A stretch of DNA of 64,000 nucleotides from Formicarius rufipectus (GCA_013399695.1 VXAU01001101.1:264444-328443), one strand, 5' to 3'; shown: positions 45,736 through 58,942, numbered from the stretch's first letter. The notes: generated by a model from the letters alone, not told the origin. Translations and numbers: made by a program.

Positions 45736-48700
45736 TTTTGACAACTAGATCAAAGCAAAAGTGTAAGTAAAGTTGTACACTGCAAGAAATTGTATTTTTT
45801 GTTTAAAAACTGTGAAGAATGAGGAGTTTCCCCCTGGTTTTCCTTTTATCCAACCCTGCCTGGCATCCTGGCAGGCTCCTCTTTGCCTGTCCAGTTGAGG
45901 GTTGTCACTGCTTCAATCCGTGGCCATCCAAGCCCCGGTCCCAGCCTGTCCTGCTGCCCTTGCCTCTCACAGCCTTCCCTGCACCTGCACTGACTGAAAA
46001 GCTGCTCAAACACACGTGTCCAGACACCAGAGGAAAGCAGGACATTCCATCTTTTCTTCTGGAAACACAGGACATGAAAGGATAAGGAATATTTACCTCC
46101 CGTGTTATGGCACTGTGGGCTGTGCTCTGGTGCTTTAAAACTCCACCTGGGTGGGACGCGTGATGTCCCATCTCTTCGTGCTCCCCCTCTGAGGTTGTTT
46201 CTGAGCATCTCCTCGTAGCTGTTTGACTGGAATCCTTTAAAAGTGAGCCTGCCTGGGGAGATCCTTACAGCCTGTAAATATAACCCAGGCCCTGGGCCCG
46301 GGTGGCTCTCAGGAAGAATGAGCTGGTTTGGAGCAGCAGACAGACTTCTGAGCCAAGAGCACAGAACAAGAGAAACGCCGGGGAAAATAAATAGCCATCG
46401 ACAAAAGGAGACAGGCACAGGCTCTGCTGGCTGGTTGGTTCTGCCAGAGCCTGTGGCAGAAACACGAAGATATCCACCTCCCGAGCCAGGTTTCATCCAC
46501 ACTCAGCATTTCAGGTAAGGAAAGCATCCCATCCCTTCGAGGTGCCTTCGTGCAGACCTTCTCCTGCCGTGACCTTCCTCCATCAGAGGAAAGGTTTTCC
46601 TTTGCCAGAGTAAGAACTTCAAAGGGTGAGAAAAAACGGGTTTCATCCAGCGACCAAGAATGCTCGTTTTATTTATTTTCCCTTGGATTCTAATTCCCTC
46701 TTATTCTCTTTGGGGATAAAGCAGGATTTTCTTACCGCTGAGACCAAGGCTGAGAGACGTGGTTCATATCCATGGTGCTCTGCAGACATTCCCTGTGCTC
46801 TGAAGGGCTCTGCTCACGTCTCCAAAGCACCATTGGCAGGGAGAACTGTCTCACTCCGGGAGCAGGAGTGGAGGGGGAGAAGCCTTAGAGGAAGAAAAAG
46901 CACAGCGGCATGGCAGGAAAAACACCAGCAATCCCAGAGCGCTCCCATCAATCCGGACACCGACCCCACGGATCACAGGAGTGCTGGGGTTCCTTCAGCC
47001 GGCAGCACCGGGCTGGAATCCTCTTCTGGGAGCTTCTGAATTTGGCTCCAGAGGGGCATCGTGCCCCTGTTTGTCACATAGGACTTAACATTTAGCAGTG
47101 CCTGGTCTGAGGGGCTTTGAAAGTTAAAGCTGGAGATGCTACACCCCGCCCTGCTCAGGCTGCCAGCTGCAGGGGCACTTTGGCATCAGCCTTTCTGTGC
47201 TGTTTCCTCCCCCTGTTTGCCACCTCAGTGATGCAGTAACCACAGAGCAGCGTCTGGAGCAGTGTAAGAAGATGTTGCCTTCAGCGCTGACCTGGAAGGC
47301 TGGTGGGGACAGCCCCAGGATGTCCCACTCTACAGGGAGGCCCCCCAGTAAAGCCCCAGCGGAGCCTCTGACAAGGATTTCACAAGGGAACGCTCCTGGT
47401 CTCCATAGGATGAGGATTGGGATCACCACTGGTTGTCCAGTGTCTCCAAAGTCACCCAGTGAGAGCTCCATGACTCAGTGCGGCCAGCCCTGTGAGGCAA
47501 AACTAGCAGGCTGCTGTGCTGAGACGATGGGGGAATCAAAGAGACACTGTCCACCAAAACTCAAATGTCTGCAAATGAGCTTTCAGCCAACACAGAGCCA
47601 AAAGAAATGTTTCTTCCATGAACTTATTTCTTTTCAAAATCTGAGAGGCAGCAGTTGCTAAAGACAAACGGACATTGTGCTGAAGGTTTTAGGAACGAGA
47701 CGTGGTGGCACAAAGACGCTGATAGTGGAAGTGCCATCGCTGATCCGCATTGTCCAGGCCGAGAGAGACCGAATAGAAGCTTGAACTAAAGCCAGCAGGA
47801 GTGAATAGAAGCGAATGGGGAGATTCCCACCGCCTTTAATGAGTTTTGGCTCTGAACCTACATGAAGAAACACAACTAGCAATGAAGAAACTAAAAACCC
47901 TTTCGCCTTCGACAGAACAGACTGGTGTGAGTGAAGTGACGGAGGGAATCTGTTTACAACGCAGTTTTTTTCCAAAAGGTGTCTGTGCCCCGCACTGAAT
48001 AGACAGTCTAAGCTCTGAGCGTTGTCCTTGCTCAGGTCAGCAGCTGCAGCCATCAGGCTGGAATGTCAAAGCAGAAATCCCGCAGCAGTCCCGGGTCCTC
48101 CAGCAGGCAGCCCCTCTGCCGGCAGCCTGCACGCCGACAGCTTTGCCCCCCAGCCACTACTACCTGGAATGGTTGAGGTGTCACACTGAAAAGGGCGACC
48201 ATGAACAGCCTTGACTATAAAAAGAAAGTGCTTGGGGAAAATAAGCACCTTGCTCAAGGCTGTGGTGTGCCCTTCTCTCCACAGCAGGACTCGACGCGGC
48301 CCTGGGGCGCTGCAAAAACAGAGTCCCTGGCGTGGTGATTTGTGGAATGAAGGAAGGGGATGCAGAGAGAGCTTGGAGGAGGACGGCAGGACAACATCAG
48401 TTATCTGGTCAGTTCCTGCTCACCCCAGGGCTTGGGTGTTGAAGGGAAGCAGAACTGTTTCGTATTTGTTCACCATCTGTGCTTTCAATAGAGTCCGATC
48501 TTAGGAGCCCGTGGTGGCTTTTCCAGAGAGGCAGGCTCGGGTGTGAGAGTCTTTCTCAGCAAGGTCGGCGAGCGAGTCGGTGCAGGGCCAGGAATAGCGC
48601 CCAGGAGCAGCGTGTCTGGGCAGCTCTGTGGAGCTGGAGACAACAGGCTCCCCTTTGTCCCCTGGGAGTCACCACCCTGGCCAGGGAGCCCCGCTCAGGG

Positions 48701-48974
48701 CTTGTTCCAGCACAGCCCATGGCCTGAATTTCGGAGATAAAGCAGCCGTGTCTCAGATGCTGCTCCTAAGCCAGAGCCAGCAAGACCTTGCCGTTGTCAG
48801 GAGCTGCTTTCTGCTGTTTGGCTTGTAAGTGACCTCAAATATGTTCTTCCCATTTGGAAGAACTTTCCTTTCCCTCAGTTTCTCCCTTAGCTCTGAGTCT
48901 CTTCCACTCAGTGGGGTGTCGGACACGGACGGGAGGAAGGATTCCTCTGTCAGAGCATCGCTGTGGTTCAACAG
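45736..48974. other. Unique DNA; one isolated splice-donor-like site
   Basis: TTTCAG|GTAAGG at 46,514/46,515 is a near-ideal plus-strand donor preceded by an open frame from about 46,243. The upstream acceptor candidate (CCTTACAG, about 46,269) has a poor pyrimidine tract. It could be a small exon of an unknown transcript, but no gene was recognised. The rest shows overlapping antisense frames only. Confidence 0.4.
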
Positions 48975-49078
48975 GGCGATTCAAACTGCTCCTCTGCCAA
49001 ACCTCACCTGCGCGCTCCTGGGAAAGTCACTCGGTCTCTCTGTCCTGCTGCTCCTCATCCGTAAAGCTGGGTTAAGAG
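48975..49078 (+). mobile_element. MIR-like (CORE-SINE) relic
   Basis: The plus strand shows CTCTGCCA, then GGGAAAGTCACTCGG, then TCTCTCTGTCCTGC, then CTCCTCATCCGTAAAG, in the order and spacing of the MIR core and 3' region (CTCTGCCAC, GGGCAAGTCACTTAAC, CTCTCTGTGCCTC, TTCCTCATCTGTAAAA). It is diverged, and the 3' end fades after about 49,075. Confidence 0.6.
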
Positions 49079-49412
49079 TCTATCCCAAAGACAGCGTGTT
49101 CTCGTAGAAGTTGTGCTCCAGACCCTGCAGGAACACCACTACCAAGTCCTGGAGTTCTCCTGAACGAGAAGTCTCAGCCTGGCAGGATATGAGGGCATTG
49201 ACTAGCAGGGTGGGAATGTGCCTCGGAGTTAAAGAGGAGGAGGATGTCACTGCAGGATCCCGTGGCACGGGCGTGAGACCAACTTTGACGCTGTGGTCCA
49301 GCACATCATACGTGTTAGGACACACGTGCCATGGGTCCCGGTGTCCCACGGCAGGAGGTCCTGCTTGTTCTGCCCATAATGGCCAGTAAAGGGGGAAGCT
49401 CACACTGAACAA
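49079..49412 (-). other. Unrecognised open frame with coding-like codons
   Basis: A minus-strand frame ends with a TAG near 49,079 and reads back to about 49,410 with frequent GTG, CTG, CAG, GAC and GAG codons. Protein-like segments include YDVLDHSVKVGLTPVPRD and DLVVVFLQGLEHNFYE. A pyrimidine-rich acceptor-like site (CTTCCCCCTTTACTGGCC ... GGGCAG) lies near 49,375. I know no matching family. A 100-codon frame is not unusual by chance, so this is weak evidence for a terminal exon. Confidence 0.2.
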
Positions 49413-51456
49413 AAATGCTGCTCCTCTTTCTTTAAAATCCCCAAACTTTGTCTTCTCTGCACCTGCCCTCTCGCAGCCTGTTCACCGGCATTTAAGGAGC
49501 AAAGCAGCTGTTTTTGAAAAGCTTTGGTATCCCCAGCAATGCCTCAAGGCTTTTTTTGTGCAGAGGTTCTTTGTCGTCTGGGTATCGGGAAGAATGACAA
49601 ATGCTGCAGGGATTTCCATGGCTAGATGAGAGAAGTGAGAAGACAGAGGGCTTTCAGTGGGAAAAGCCAGGATGTAAAACTCAGCAAGGTGGGGCCTGAG
49701 GACTGACTTGCACATTCTCATCTTTGCTTCCTTCTCTTATTCCCTTGTCCAGGTCCTTGTGAGTCTCTCAGCTGATGCCTTTGGGTTGGGATTGAGATCG
49801 ACCTCTGTAGTTATGGAGGCACTTTCTTCAGACAAGGGTTGCCTTTGCAGTCTGTTTTAAACCTTCAACCAAACCATGGAACTGCTGCTTCATGTTTTTC
49901 CTCCTGGCCTGAACATCTTGAGCCAGACTGGCTCCGTGTCTCCAAGCAGCGCCGGCAGCTGGACAGATCTGCTCCTGCAGCTCATGGCACATTGCTCTGA
50001 CTCTGCGTGTCTCTTGGTACTCAGAGGTTGGTGGCAAGGCTTTGTAGGGCACAGAAACCTCTCTCTTCTGCTCCAGAGTCCAGGGGCATCCTCAGGTTCA
50101 TGGCCACTTGCTTCTGGCGTGGCCCAAGGGGCTGCAGCAGCACAGAGCTCACCTGGCACCTTCAGCTGCTTTTCAGGAGGGGCCCGCAGGAGACCTCCGC
50201 TGGGACTGCTTGGGGTTTGTCTCAGTCCACACCCAGATTCCACAGGAAAGGACCAAATCGCTCAAAAAGAGTTGGGGAGGAGGGCAGGAATTGCACTTCT
50301 CTCTGTCCACACAGTGTGTCACCCTTACTCTATGCCCTTGTGCACTCAGATAACATCCCTACAGGAGCAGAAAAGACTTTTAAGGGAGCAAATGTCACTG
50401 AGTTCCCCCACAGTCCGTAAACTGGCACTGTTTGGTGAAGTGGGGATTTCAGTGGTGACAGACCCAGCCTGCAGAAGGATTAAACCAGCAACCTCTTCTG
50501 AAGGAAGAGGCAAGCCTTGAGCAATGAGCCATTGAGGCTTCCTGCCAGCGCCAGCGGCTTGATGGGGGTGTTGCAAGGCCAAGAACTGCCTCTTCCTTCC
50601 TGGCCTTATCCCAGAGCACTAAGGAAACCAGTTGCCCTTTTAGATTTTCCATCAGGAAAGCTTCCTATTGCCACCTGCTGCTCTCTGGGGCCAAGAGTGA
50701 GGAGCACCAACACGGCCGGCAGGTGCTCCCTGAGCTCCGACTGTTGCTTTCGCATTTGTGCCTCTAGTGACAATGTCACTCCCCTTTCCCTGACGAAACG
50801 GGGATGACAGTTTGTGTGGAAAACAGCAAGGTGCAGGATGTGGCAATTTCCATGCCTGCCTTCCAAGGAGGCAGGTAACTGTGTTGGAGGTGCACCTGGG
50901 GCACGGGATTCAGCGTATCTCTGTTTCCCAGCTTGGTTTGCTGCGTGGATGGGGGTTTGTTATTCCATTCGGCCACATTGCAGCGGACTCAGGAAACCCA
51001 TCACTTTCCCTGGGACTGTTTCAGGAGTAAGGGGCTATTCCAGATGCGTACAGGTAGCAGATGGAAACTGATGCAGAGAGGGAGCAACAAGCCATTCAGA
51101 AGGCACTTTCTGCCCATTTTATGTGCTGTATTAAAATTTAACAGGCGCGAAACCACCGAAGCTCTGTAGAAATCTAACACTGTTTTATAGAAACAGTTTA
51201 AAAAACCCACAAAGCATTTCCTGTGTTTTCTGTTAGTGCACATTGGCACAATCTTTAGAATTATGCTGCTCTGCACTGCCTGCCTTCCTGTGCCGTATAA
51301 TTGAGTCGTGTGCCACGGGCTGCAAGAGTGTGGCCACAAATTGCAGACTGAAGTTATTAGCCCGTGTTAAAACAGACAGCTTTCTTCTGGAAGAGTTCTT
51401 CTTTTAGTCCCATGAGCGACAAAGTGATGCTACGGCTTGATGGCTGAATAAAGAGG
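49413..51456. other. Unique DNA, no gene recognised
   Basis: A minus frame at 49,855-50,075 translates to a mildly coiled-coil-like peptide (CHELQEQICPAAG, ARRKNMKQQFHGLVEGL) but has stop codons just upstream and no clear acceptor. No repeat was recognised. Confidence 0.45.
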
Positions 51457-51745
51457 GAATCACCGAGTCGTTGAATTGTTCGGGTCGGAAGAGCCCTTGG
51501 AGCCCTTTGAGTCCAACCGTCCCCCAGCAGCGAGCACTGTCCCCGGGTGCCACATCCACACAGCCCTCCTGGCAGGGACTTGCAGAGCCACAAGGTCCCC
51601 CCTGAGCCTCCTTTTCTCCAGGCTGAACCCCCCCAGCTCCCTCAGCTGCTCCAGCCCCTTCCCAGCCCTGTTCCCTTCCCTGGACACCCTCCGGCCCCTC
51701 CGTGTCTGTACTGGGATGAGAGGTGCAGAACTGGCCAGCACTTGA
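51457..51745 (-). mobile_element. CR1 LINE 3' end, minus strand, with apparent internal deletion
   Basis: The plus strand starts with the reversed CR1 3' end (GGAATCACCGAGTCGTTGAA, then GAGTCCAACCGTCCCCCAGC, then CCACATCCACACAG). It then passes within about 30 bases to a part of CR1 that normally lies some 200 bp further in (GGTCCCCCCTGAGCCTCC, TTTTCTCCAGGCTGAAC, CTCAGCTGCTCCAGCCCC, TTCCCTGGACACCCTCC). The intermediate part is missing, with the junction near 51,570-51,590. The copy is also truncated at its 5' end. It carries no coding function. Confidence 0.88.
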
Positions 51746-52906
51746 GTTGCAGGGAGGATTACTTCCCTCCTGGCCACACTGTTGCTGATGCAAAGTAATA
51801 TAATGAAATAACAGCATCCTTATAAAAATAATAGCATCTTTCAAATCCTTCTCCGAGCCCTGGAAACCCAAGTTGAAGTTTAGATGTCCCTTTGACAAGC
51901 AGTGTCATGACGTTCTTACAGTTCTGACAGGCAGTTCTGTTTGATTTGACTGTTCTTTCTCTTCTTCCTTGAATCCAGAAAGTGATGTCCCTGGATGACA
52001 AGAAAACTGTTCCAGGGTCAGCTGTTAATTCCTGCTTTTTGCCATCCACTTTGGCAGCAGCTTATTACAAGTGCTGGCCTGGAGAGCAATAGAGGGTTTG
52101 CAGTGGTTGGCATTGTTGTGCTGATAAAAAATTATTTGCTGCTTCAGCCTCAGGGCAATGTTGATCTCACTCCTCCACCCCCTCCAAACAAATCACAAGG
52201 TAGGGAAAGTGGTCTCGGAAGGGAGGGAAAGGATGGCTCTCATGTCACCTGGAGCCCACTGCACCCTTCCCCTGGAGGGGTCTCTTCAAGGCAAATCTCT
52301 TTGGCTCTGACATTCCTTCTGCTCCTTGCACAGGAGGGGAGGAGAGGCAGGTTTGAGACCTTCTGGGTTCTTCCCTGGAGATGTTTGAGGGGAGAGGCAG
52401 GACACAGGCAGGGCCAGCAGGGAGGAATAAGACTCTGACAGGAGCAGCACAAAGGAATGGGTGAGGGAGAAGCGGCTCCCAGTAATCCTCCCCTTTTAGC
52501 ACAAAAACGTTGAAGAACGTAAGATCATCCATAGCGTTTCGTGTCAGAGGTTCATCTCCTCCATCATCCCATCTGACAGCGCCTCACGTTGGAGGCATTT
52601 AAGAAGGAACGAGTAAGGAAAGAACCTTTGCCGGGATTAGCTCCCCAGCCTGGGTCAGTCCGGGCAGAGAGGTGCTGTCCTGTTGCTCCGTAACTCCTGG
52701 TGCCTTTGCTGCGACCTGACCCGGGCTCTGTCTGAGGCCGTGGAGTGCTCCGGGCACCCGCAGCAGGGTTTTCCACAGCCTGCCTGCCGTGTGGCACACA
52801 AAGCCCTCCTTTGGTTCCTCTCACCGTGCCACCTGCGAGTTTCGTTTGCTGCTCCCCAAGTTCCTCAGCGCAGCTCTCGTTGTTACCTTTTCCTTCTTGA
52901 ATTTAA
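51746..52906. other. Unique DNA, no gene recognised
   Basis: No exon or repeat was recognised apart from the end of the CR1 copy at its left edge. Confidence 0.5.
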
Positions 52907-53394
52907 AGACCTACATCATTCCCTGCCTCGGGGGCCGATTTTTCGGATAGGAAACCCACAGTTTGCTTAGCCAGCGCTGGCACTGAATCCGTTCCAGATT
53001 CCCCTCCTTTTAAAAAGAAAACTTTTCCCAATGGACCAGTCTGTGACTTGGTGTTAACAAAAGAGGCAATAACTTCCTCTGCGCCTCTGGAACCAAAACT
53101 CCCAAGGAGTGACAGAGCTGGCCAGTCAACTGGTGTGGAGAAGGTTTTGGCTCCCGTCATACATTCTAGAAGAACTGTAGAGTTTCCCATCAGCCAAGAA
53201 GAAAAGAGAAGCAGAGCACAGAGCAAGGACCAGAACCCCCTCGCTCAGAACCACCATCTCCCCAGCCCTGCAGAATTCCAGCCTCTTCCCTTTCCCCCCT
53301 CACAACCGCCCCGTGCAGCCCTTTGCCCCAGGGCCAGTGATTTCCACGCTCAGAGGCTCAACCTGAAGCTCCTTAGAGAAGGGAACAGTTTATA
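52907..53394 (+). other. Candidate terminal coding exon, unrecognised
   Basis: A plus frame of about 162 codons opens directly after a stop at 52,904-52,906 and ends with TAA at 53,392. An acceptor-like site (TTACCTTTTCCTTCTTGAAT, then TTAAAG) falls exactly at the opening of the frame. The translation is hydrophilic and low in order (segments DSPPFKKKTFPNGPVCDLV, FPISQEEKRSRAQSK), and AATAAATAAAAT about 610 bases downstream (near 54,003) could serve polyadenylation. I recognise no family. Several frames of this length are expected by chance in the window. Confidence 0.2.
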
Positions 53395-56300
53395 ACTTGA
53401 TTTTCAACATGCCAAGATGAGCATGTGAAGTCACACAGGTGAAGCCCAGCCACAGAGCGGGACGAGCCCGCGGTCCTGACGTGGAACTCCCAAAGGACAT
53501 CTGATGGTGTCGGCCCTCTCTTTAACCCCATCACTTTTACCAAGGGCTGCCTTGCGCTCCATTCCTGCTCCAGATGATTTGATCATTCCTCTTTTCAGCT
53601 GCCTGTGGTCTGTTGCCACGTGTTGCCTCTGATGCGACAGAGGCCCCAAGAGCCATTATATCGGAAACTCCAGGGAAAATGGGACAGCTGCTTATTTTTC
53701 TTGGCGTGGGGATGATTGTTCTGGCCAAAGCGAGTCCGGTGCTGTGTGTGTTTGTGTCACACAGCGTTATTTGCGTGGCCAGTCCTGGTGTGGGTTTCAG
53801 GCGCTGGTGGTTTTGTAATTTGTGCAGCCCTTGCTGTCTGCCTTTGCTGTCCTCTGCTGGGGTTGGGGATGTTTCCTTTTTTTATTACCACTTCCTCCTG
53901 AGGGAGCAGTAATTTACGGTCAGAGGTTAACCTCATTTGCTGAAGAATCCACCTCCTATGCCAATAGAGCTATAAAAACGGAGGATGGGGATGAAAAGAT
54001 GGGAAATAAATAAAATAGATGTTCTTCAAATGACGTGTGCAGCCACTCTTGTGGAGGCACAGCAACAAAGGAATCTCTGTAATGGCTCAGCTCAAGAACA
54101 AATCCAGTGCTCTGCCTTTTTTGTTGGATTTGCTTCCTGAGCCAACAGCGAAGTGGTGGACACCCCGGAGCAAAACATTCCCTTATCACCAGAGTTCTCT
54201 GCAGCCCTGGGCCCTCCCCTTGTGCCCACAGCACTGCCAAGCTCTGCACTTGCACGGCGTTTCGTGGCAATGAGTGCCACGGATTAGCTGGGCGCAGAGA
54301 GGTTTGTTTTCCTTGCACAGCGACGGCAACTCGAGGTTTCACAGCGTGACTTCCCCCCCCGGGTTGGAGAGGGAGCTGGGGGGATGTGCTGCGTGGCACG
54401 AGCTGCTGAGGGGCTTCCCAGCAGCGTGGGGAGAGCCCAGGGCTGGCTGGGCCGGGGTTGTGAGACCTGGGGTCTCCCGGATGTGCCTGGGCAGCTCACA
54501 GCAGTGTGGGAGCTGAGCTGACTCCAGGGGTACCCACTCGGGCGCCTGCAGGGTCATTCCCGTAAAAGCCGAGCTCTGGGAAGGAAGTCCATGTGCCAGG
54601 TGCTGGTGCCAGGCTTTGGGGGTTTCTCCAAGGTGGATTCTGCCTTCTGTGTGCGCCTGCGTGTCTGTGTCAGCCACAGACTCTTTGGCCTTGCCTGTAA
54701 TGAGATTTTGGGCCGTTGTGTGTAACACTCTGTCTCCCAGCTGGAAGAAGGACTGACCCAAAGCTTCTGCGGGGTCTGTGTTACTGACGGTGGACAGAGA
54801 GACCCCTGAGCACCAGCCATAGGACCGGCCCTGTGGAACCGCATCACATCTCTGGAGGCTGTAGGATGTACTTTATCCGTTTGGTATTTAGCACTTTTAC
54901 GTATTTCTGTGTCGTTTTTCTACTTTATTTCTGCAGCTGTTCTTTTAGGATGCCTGTACGTAGACGTGAAACATGTCTGCAATGCTCAGGCCGAGCACAC
55001 GCGAGTTTCAAGGCCTGTACGGAGCAGAAACCCCAGGCCTTTCAGAGGGTGTCGCAGCATTCACCCCCACTTAGATGTTCCACCCTCCTTTTCCTGCCCT
55101 CCCGTTCTCCTTCACGGCTTTCCACATTAATCCACGCGTGCGGGGTTGGCGATGGAGCCTTTACCCACGAGCTGGTTGTAGGGCAGGCTCTGTGGGTTGA
55201 TTTCCAGCTGTCAGGAATGCTGAGTTCCTGGAGATCCCTGCCACTCCCCACCAACCCGCTCCGCTGTCCGACCCCACTGCTCTCCATCAGCATCATTCCC
55301 TCGGCTCGCGTTCGATGGTCCTTCCCCTGCGGCTCCCAAGGGAAAGGGATCTCCTCCCCTGTTGGTGGCCGTTGCTCATCGCCCAGTGGATCAGTTCCTG
55401 CAGTTAAGGAGAGTTTGGGAATGCTGAGCCATTAGCAGGCTCTTCAGGTAGGCTGAGCAGAGCGGTGGTGACCCAGGGCCTCCCTGGAACTGTAGGATTT
55501 GGATTTCTCACTGAACCTCCTTCCCTTTTCCCGTGGGGGGTCCCAGCTCTGGGTGGGCGTCCTGGGTGTCTCAGCCACTCGGGCTCCTCCGGGCGTAACA
55601 AAACTCCTTCTGTTTCCTTGGGACAGCTCTGGCCTGATTTTGGCCTCAGCACAGATGAATCTGTTAGCACTTGCTACCCCGAGCAGCTTATCGGCCCGGG
55701 CTGAGAGTTGGCCAGCTCTGCGACGCATCAATCACTCCGTATGGCCCCAGCTCCGTCCCCCAGCAACGGGCTGGAAGTGACGAGGCAGTAATTTGGGGTT
55801 GCAGGAGTCATGTTTGGCTAAGACAAGTTGGCAGCTTTGCTGAGGCCGAGAGAAGATATTTCAATACAACAACAAGCACTACAAAGCCTGGCTTTACATA
55901 AATATTAAGCTTCGACACTAACTAGAAGAAGCCAAATTTCCAGCTGCCCGTAGGTTGCCCAGCTCCCAGCAAGGGAATCTGAGGGATCTGAGGGATCCTG
56001 CCCCAGGCATGGTCCTGCCCTGTCTCACCCAGACCCTCTCCCGGAGAGGGAACACCAAACCATGAACCCAGTGCTGCCCGAATTCCCACGGAATTCTCCT
56101 GTCTGGAGGTTACTCGTGGCTGTGGTTGTTTTCTGGCAGGCCCTGTTTGAACTGCCCCGTGTTTTCTGATGGGAACAGGGTGGGGATCACTGTTGCACTC
56201 CGAGATTATAAATATAGCCCTTTATATCCCTTCAAAGCAACTCCCTTGGTTTGAACCGAGTGGCTCCAGCTCAGCTTTCAGAGCACCCACACTGTGCAGT

Positions 56301-58939
56301 CCACAGCCTGCAGGATTCCCTGGCGGCAGACGGAACATCCTGGAAAAAACGCCGGAGCCCAAACAAACCAGCTAAATACAGGGATACACAGGAAAAGCTT
56401 TTCATCTTGGGCAGTCATGATTTTCCTGTCTTCCTCTCCCCAAAAGAAAGAAGAGAATCCCATAAAACATGTTTTACTACCCAAGACTCTGCCTGAGAAG
56501 GGGAGAGGGGGTGTGGGGGAGGAGGGAGCACCCTGCGAGAGGGTGAAAACCCAGGCTGGGATCGGGGACAGTAATGCTAAATCCACCTCCTGCTTACAGA
56601 AGAAATTCCTCCAGGAAAAAACGCAGATGAGCAGCATCAGTGTCGCATTTCGTTGTCTTCCCCCCGTTCTGGACAGTTGTTTTGCAGGGGATCAATGAAG
56701 ACTTCAGCTGCTGGAAATCCCACCTCTGGCAGGAGAACAACGAACAGCATTCAAAATGCAAATCCTGCTGAGCGAAATGCACTGAGAAACACCGGTTCAG
56801 CTCCAGAGAGAGCAGAGGGCGAAGATCTGGGGCTTAGGGAAGTTGTGCTCAGGACACGGGTGATCTCTGGGGGCATTAGGAGCACGTTGGGTTCTTTTTA
56901 CTTCTCCATTCAGAGCCCAGGCTGAGCAGAGCTTGGCCAGCCCTGAGCCCTGAAGTATCCAGCCAAAACGGGCATCCAACCCGATGTCCCAAATCTTTGT
57001 GTCATCCTCGTGTGCCCAGGCTTGGTGTGAGTCTCCTTCTGTGGCCGCTTGATGTAAGACAGCTTATGAAAACAGGTACAAACCTCTTCATCCCGAATCC
57101 ATCCCTGCTTGAGGAATGAGCATGGGAAGATGGCGTGGAGAGGGGAGCAGGGAGAAGGCAACCCCCCCAAATAAAAACCTGTTATCCTATTGATCTGCTC
57201 TGTTAGGGAAGAGTGTGAGGGTACGAATGACACAGACTGCGAGAGACCCCCAGGGGAAGTCAGGGCTGCCTGGGAACAGGACACAGCCCGGAGAGCCCTC
57301 GCAGCCCACCTGACCCACCCTGCTCTGTGTGGGGAGCTGAGTTTGCCAAGCAGGTCGGTCGGTGCCACCTCCAGGGTGTGGTACCAGGGTGGTCAGGTTT
57401 GAAGACTGAGTGTATTTAAAGAGCCAACAAAAACGTCCTGCCAACCTCCCTCTGGCTGGCAGTCCTCTCCATGCTGGGGGGGTGTGCTGGGCCCTGAGCT
57501 ACAAGGCTGACTGGAATTTAAGTTCCTGTAGTGCTGCAACAGCAAAATCCCCACTGATGTCTCCAGGAATAAATCCGTATTTTAGAATTGGGTTTCCCCC
57601 CTTATGAAACACCTTCCAGAGCAGCTTCACCAAGAGCCTGTGCGTTATATTTCTTTCCAGGGCTTGCAGTGAATATCTGTGTGGCCTCTGATCTTGAATT
57701 TCAGCGTCTTTAGTTGATCACAGCACATTTAATTTCATCCTCAGATTAAAATCTGCCCCGTGGGGATTGCCTCTCTCAACTTCCTCCAGGGGTGTTTTAG
57801 CGCACACAGCTCAAGGTGCCACACACAGATCCTGATCTCAGTGGCAACTCTGTGCTGGGTTAGAGCTAAACCTGCACGAGAAATGAATCCAGCTCAGAAT
57901 GGGAATGCGAGTCACAAGAACAAGTCAATAAAAAGATCACAATAAATGCACTGAGACAGAAGGAAAATCCCTTTGACCCCCAAACCAGCTGTGCAGCCCA
58001 GCCCAGTGGGGCACGAGCAGGATGGGGCTCACCAGCCCCTGTGCTGAGCACCACGGGGGCCCCCTGAGGGCAGAGTGGACAGAAAGAAGGAACCTGCTGG
58101 TGAAGATGATGGTCAGTGTGGTGCAGAGTGGCAGTGCAGTCCTGGGGAGGCTCTGCTCCTCCTCTGGATCCCACCAGTGGTCCCAGTCCCCAAACCCCAA
58201 GCTCATCTCTGCTTGGGCTCAGCTGGGAACGCCCAGTCCCTGCCCCAGGGTGGGGAGTTCCCCAAGGGGGGATTTACTCTGGGAGGTCAATCCTGGCATG
58301 TTTTTGGCCTCCCTGGTGGCCCCTGAGCAGACATGAGCCCTGAGGTGGGTGTGAAGGTGCTGGTGGCTCCCAGAGGGGAGTTCTCACCTCTGAGTCATTG
58401 GTGTGGAGACAGGAAAACTTCCTTATCTCCCAGAAGTTCCCAAACCCCCCCTGTGCCCTGAGGGGTCGGTGTGCCCTGGGCAGCTGCTGCCAATGGTCCG
58501 TGGTGGGCAGTTCATGGGACAGTGAGAGAGAGGGTTTAGAATCCACCCCCACCCAGTGACAAACTGGTCCTGGCTGTGATAACCAGCCCAGACTCACACA
58601 GCCTGAAGTTCACGTCCCGCGGCCACAGTAATGCCTCACTGCCACCCCAGTGGAGGCAGGTGTGGGTGAGCCCAAAGGAGAGTGTTCCGTGTCCCTGCTC
58701 TCAGTGCTGGAGCCGCCGAGCCGCCCTGCAAAGGAAAGGTGTGAGCTCAGCTCTGGTGTCCGAGAGCTGAATTCCACCCTCAGCACCCGTGTGCTCGTCC
58801 CCGTCCTTCCCTCTGAAAGCATTAACAGCTTTGTGGTGACACAGTTGCAGCTGTAATAGGAGAAGAAAAAAGAAAAAGTGGAACAAAGCCTTGAGGTGGA
58901 GCCTCAGCAGAGGCAGTTCCCCCCAAAAGGAACCAAACC

Positions 58940-58942
<3 letters not shown>
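53395..58942. other. Unique DNA, no gene recognised
   Basis: The AATAAA cluster near 54,003 is noted in the previous entry. A 200-codon plus frame (54,833-55,435) starts with a hydrophobic stretch (FIRLVFSTFTYFCVVFLLYF) that is simply T-rich DNA, and the rest shows no domain. A short GGGATCTGA duplication lies near 55,982-56,000. No transposon was recognised. Confidence 0.45.
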
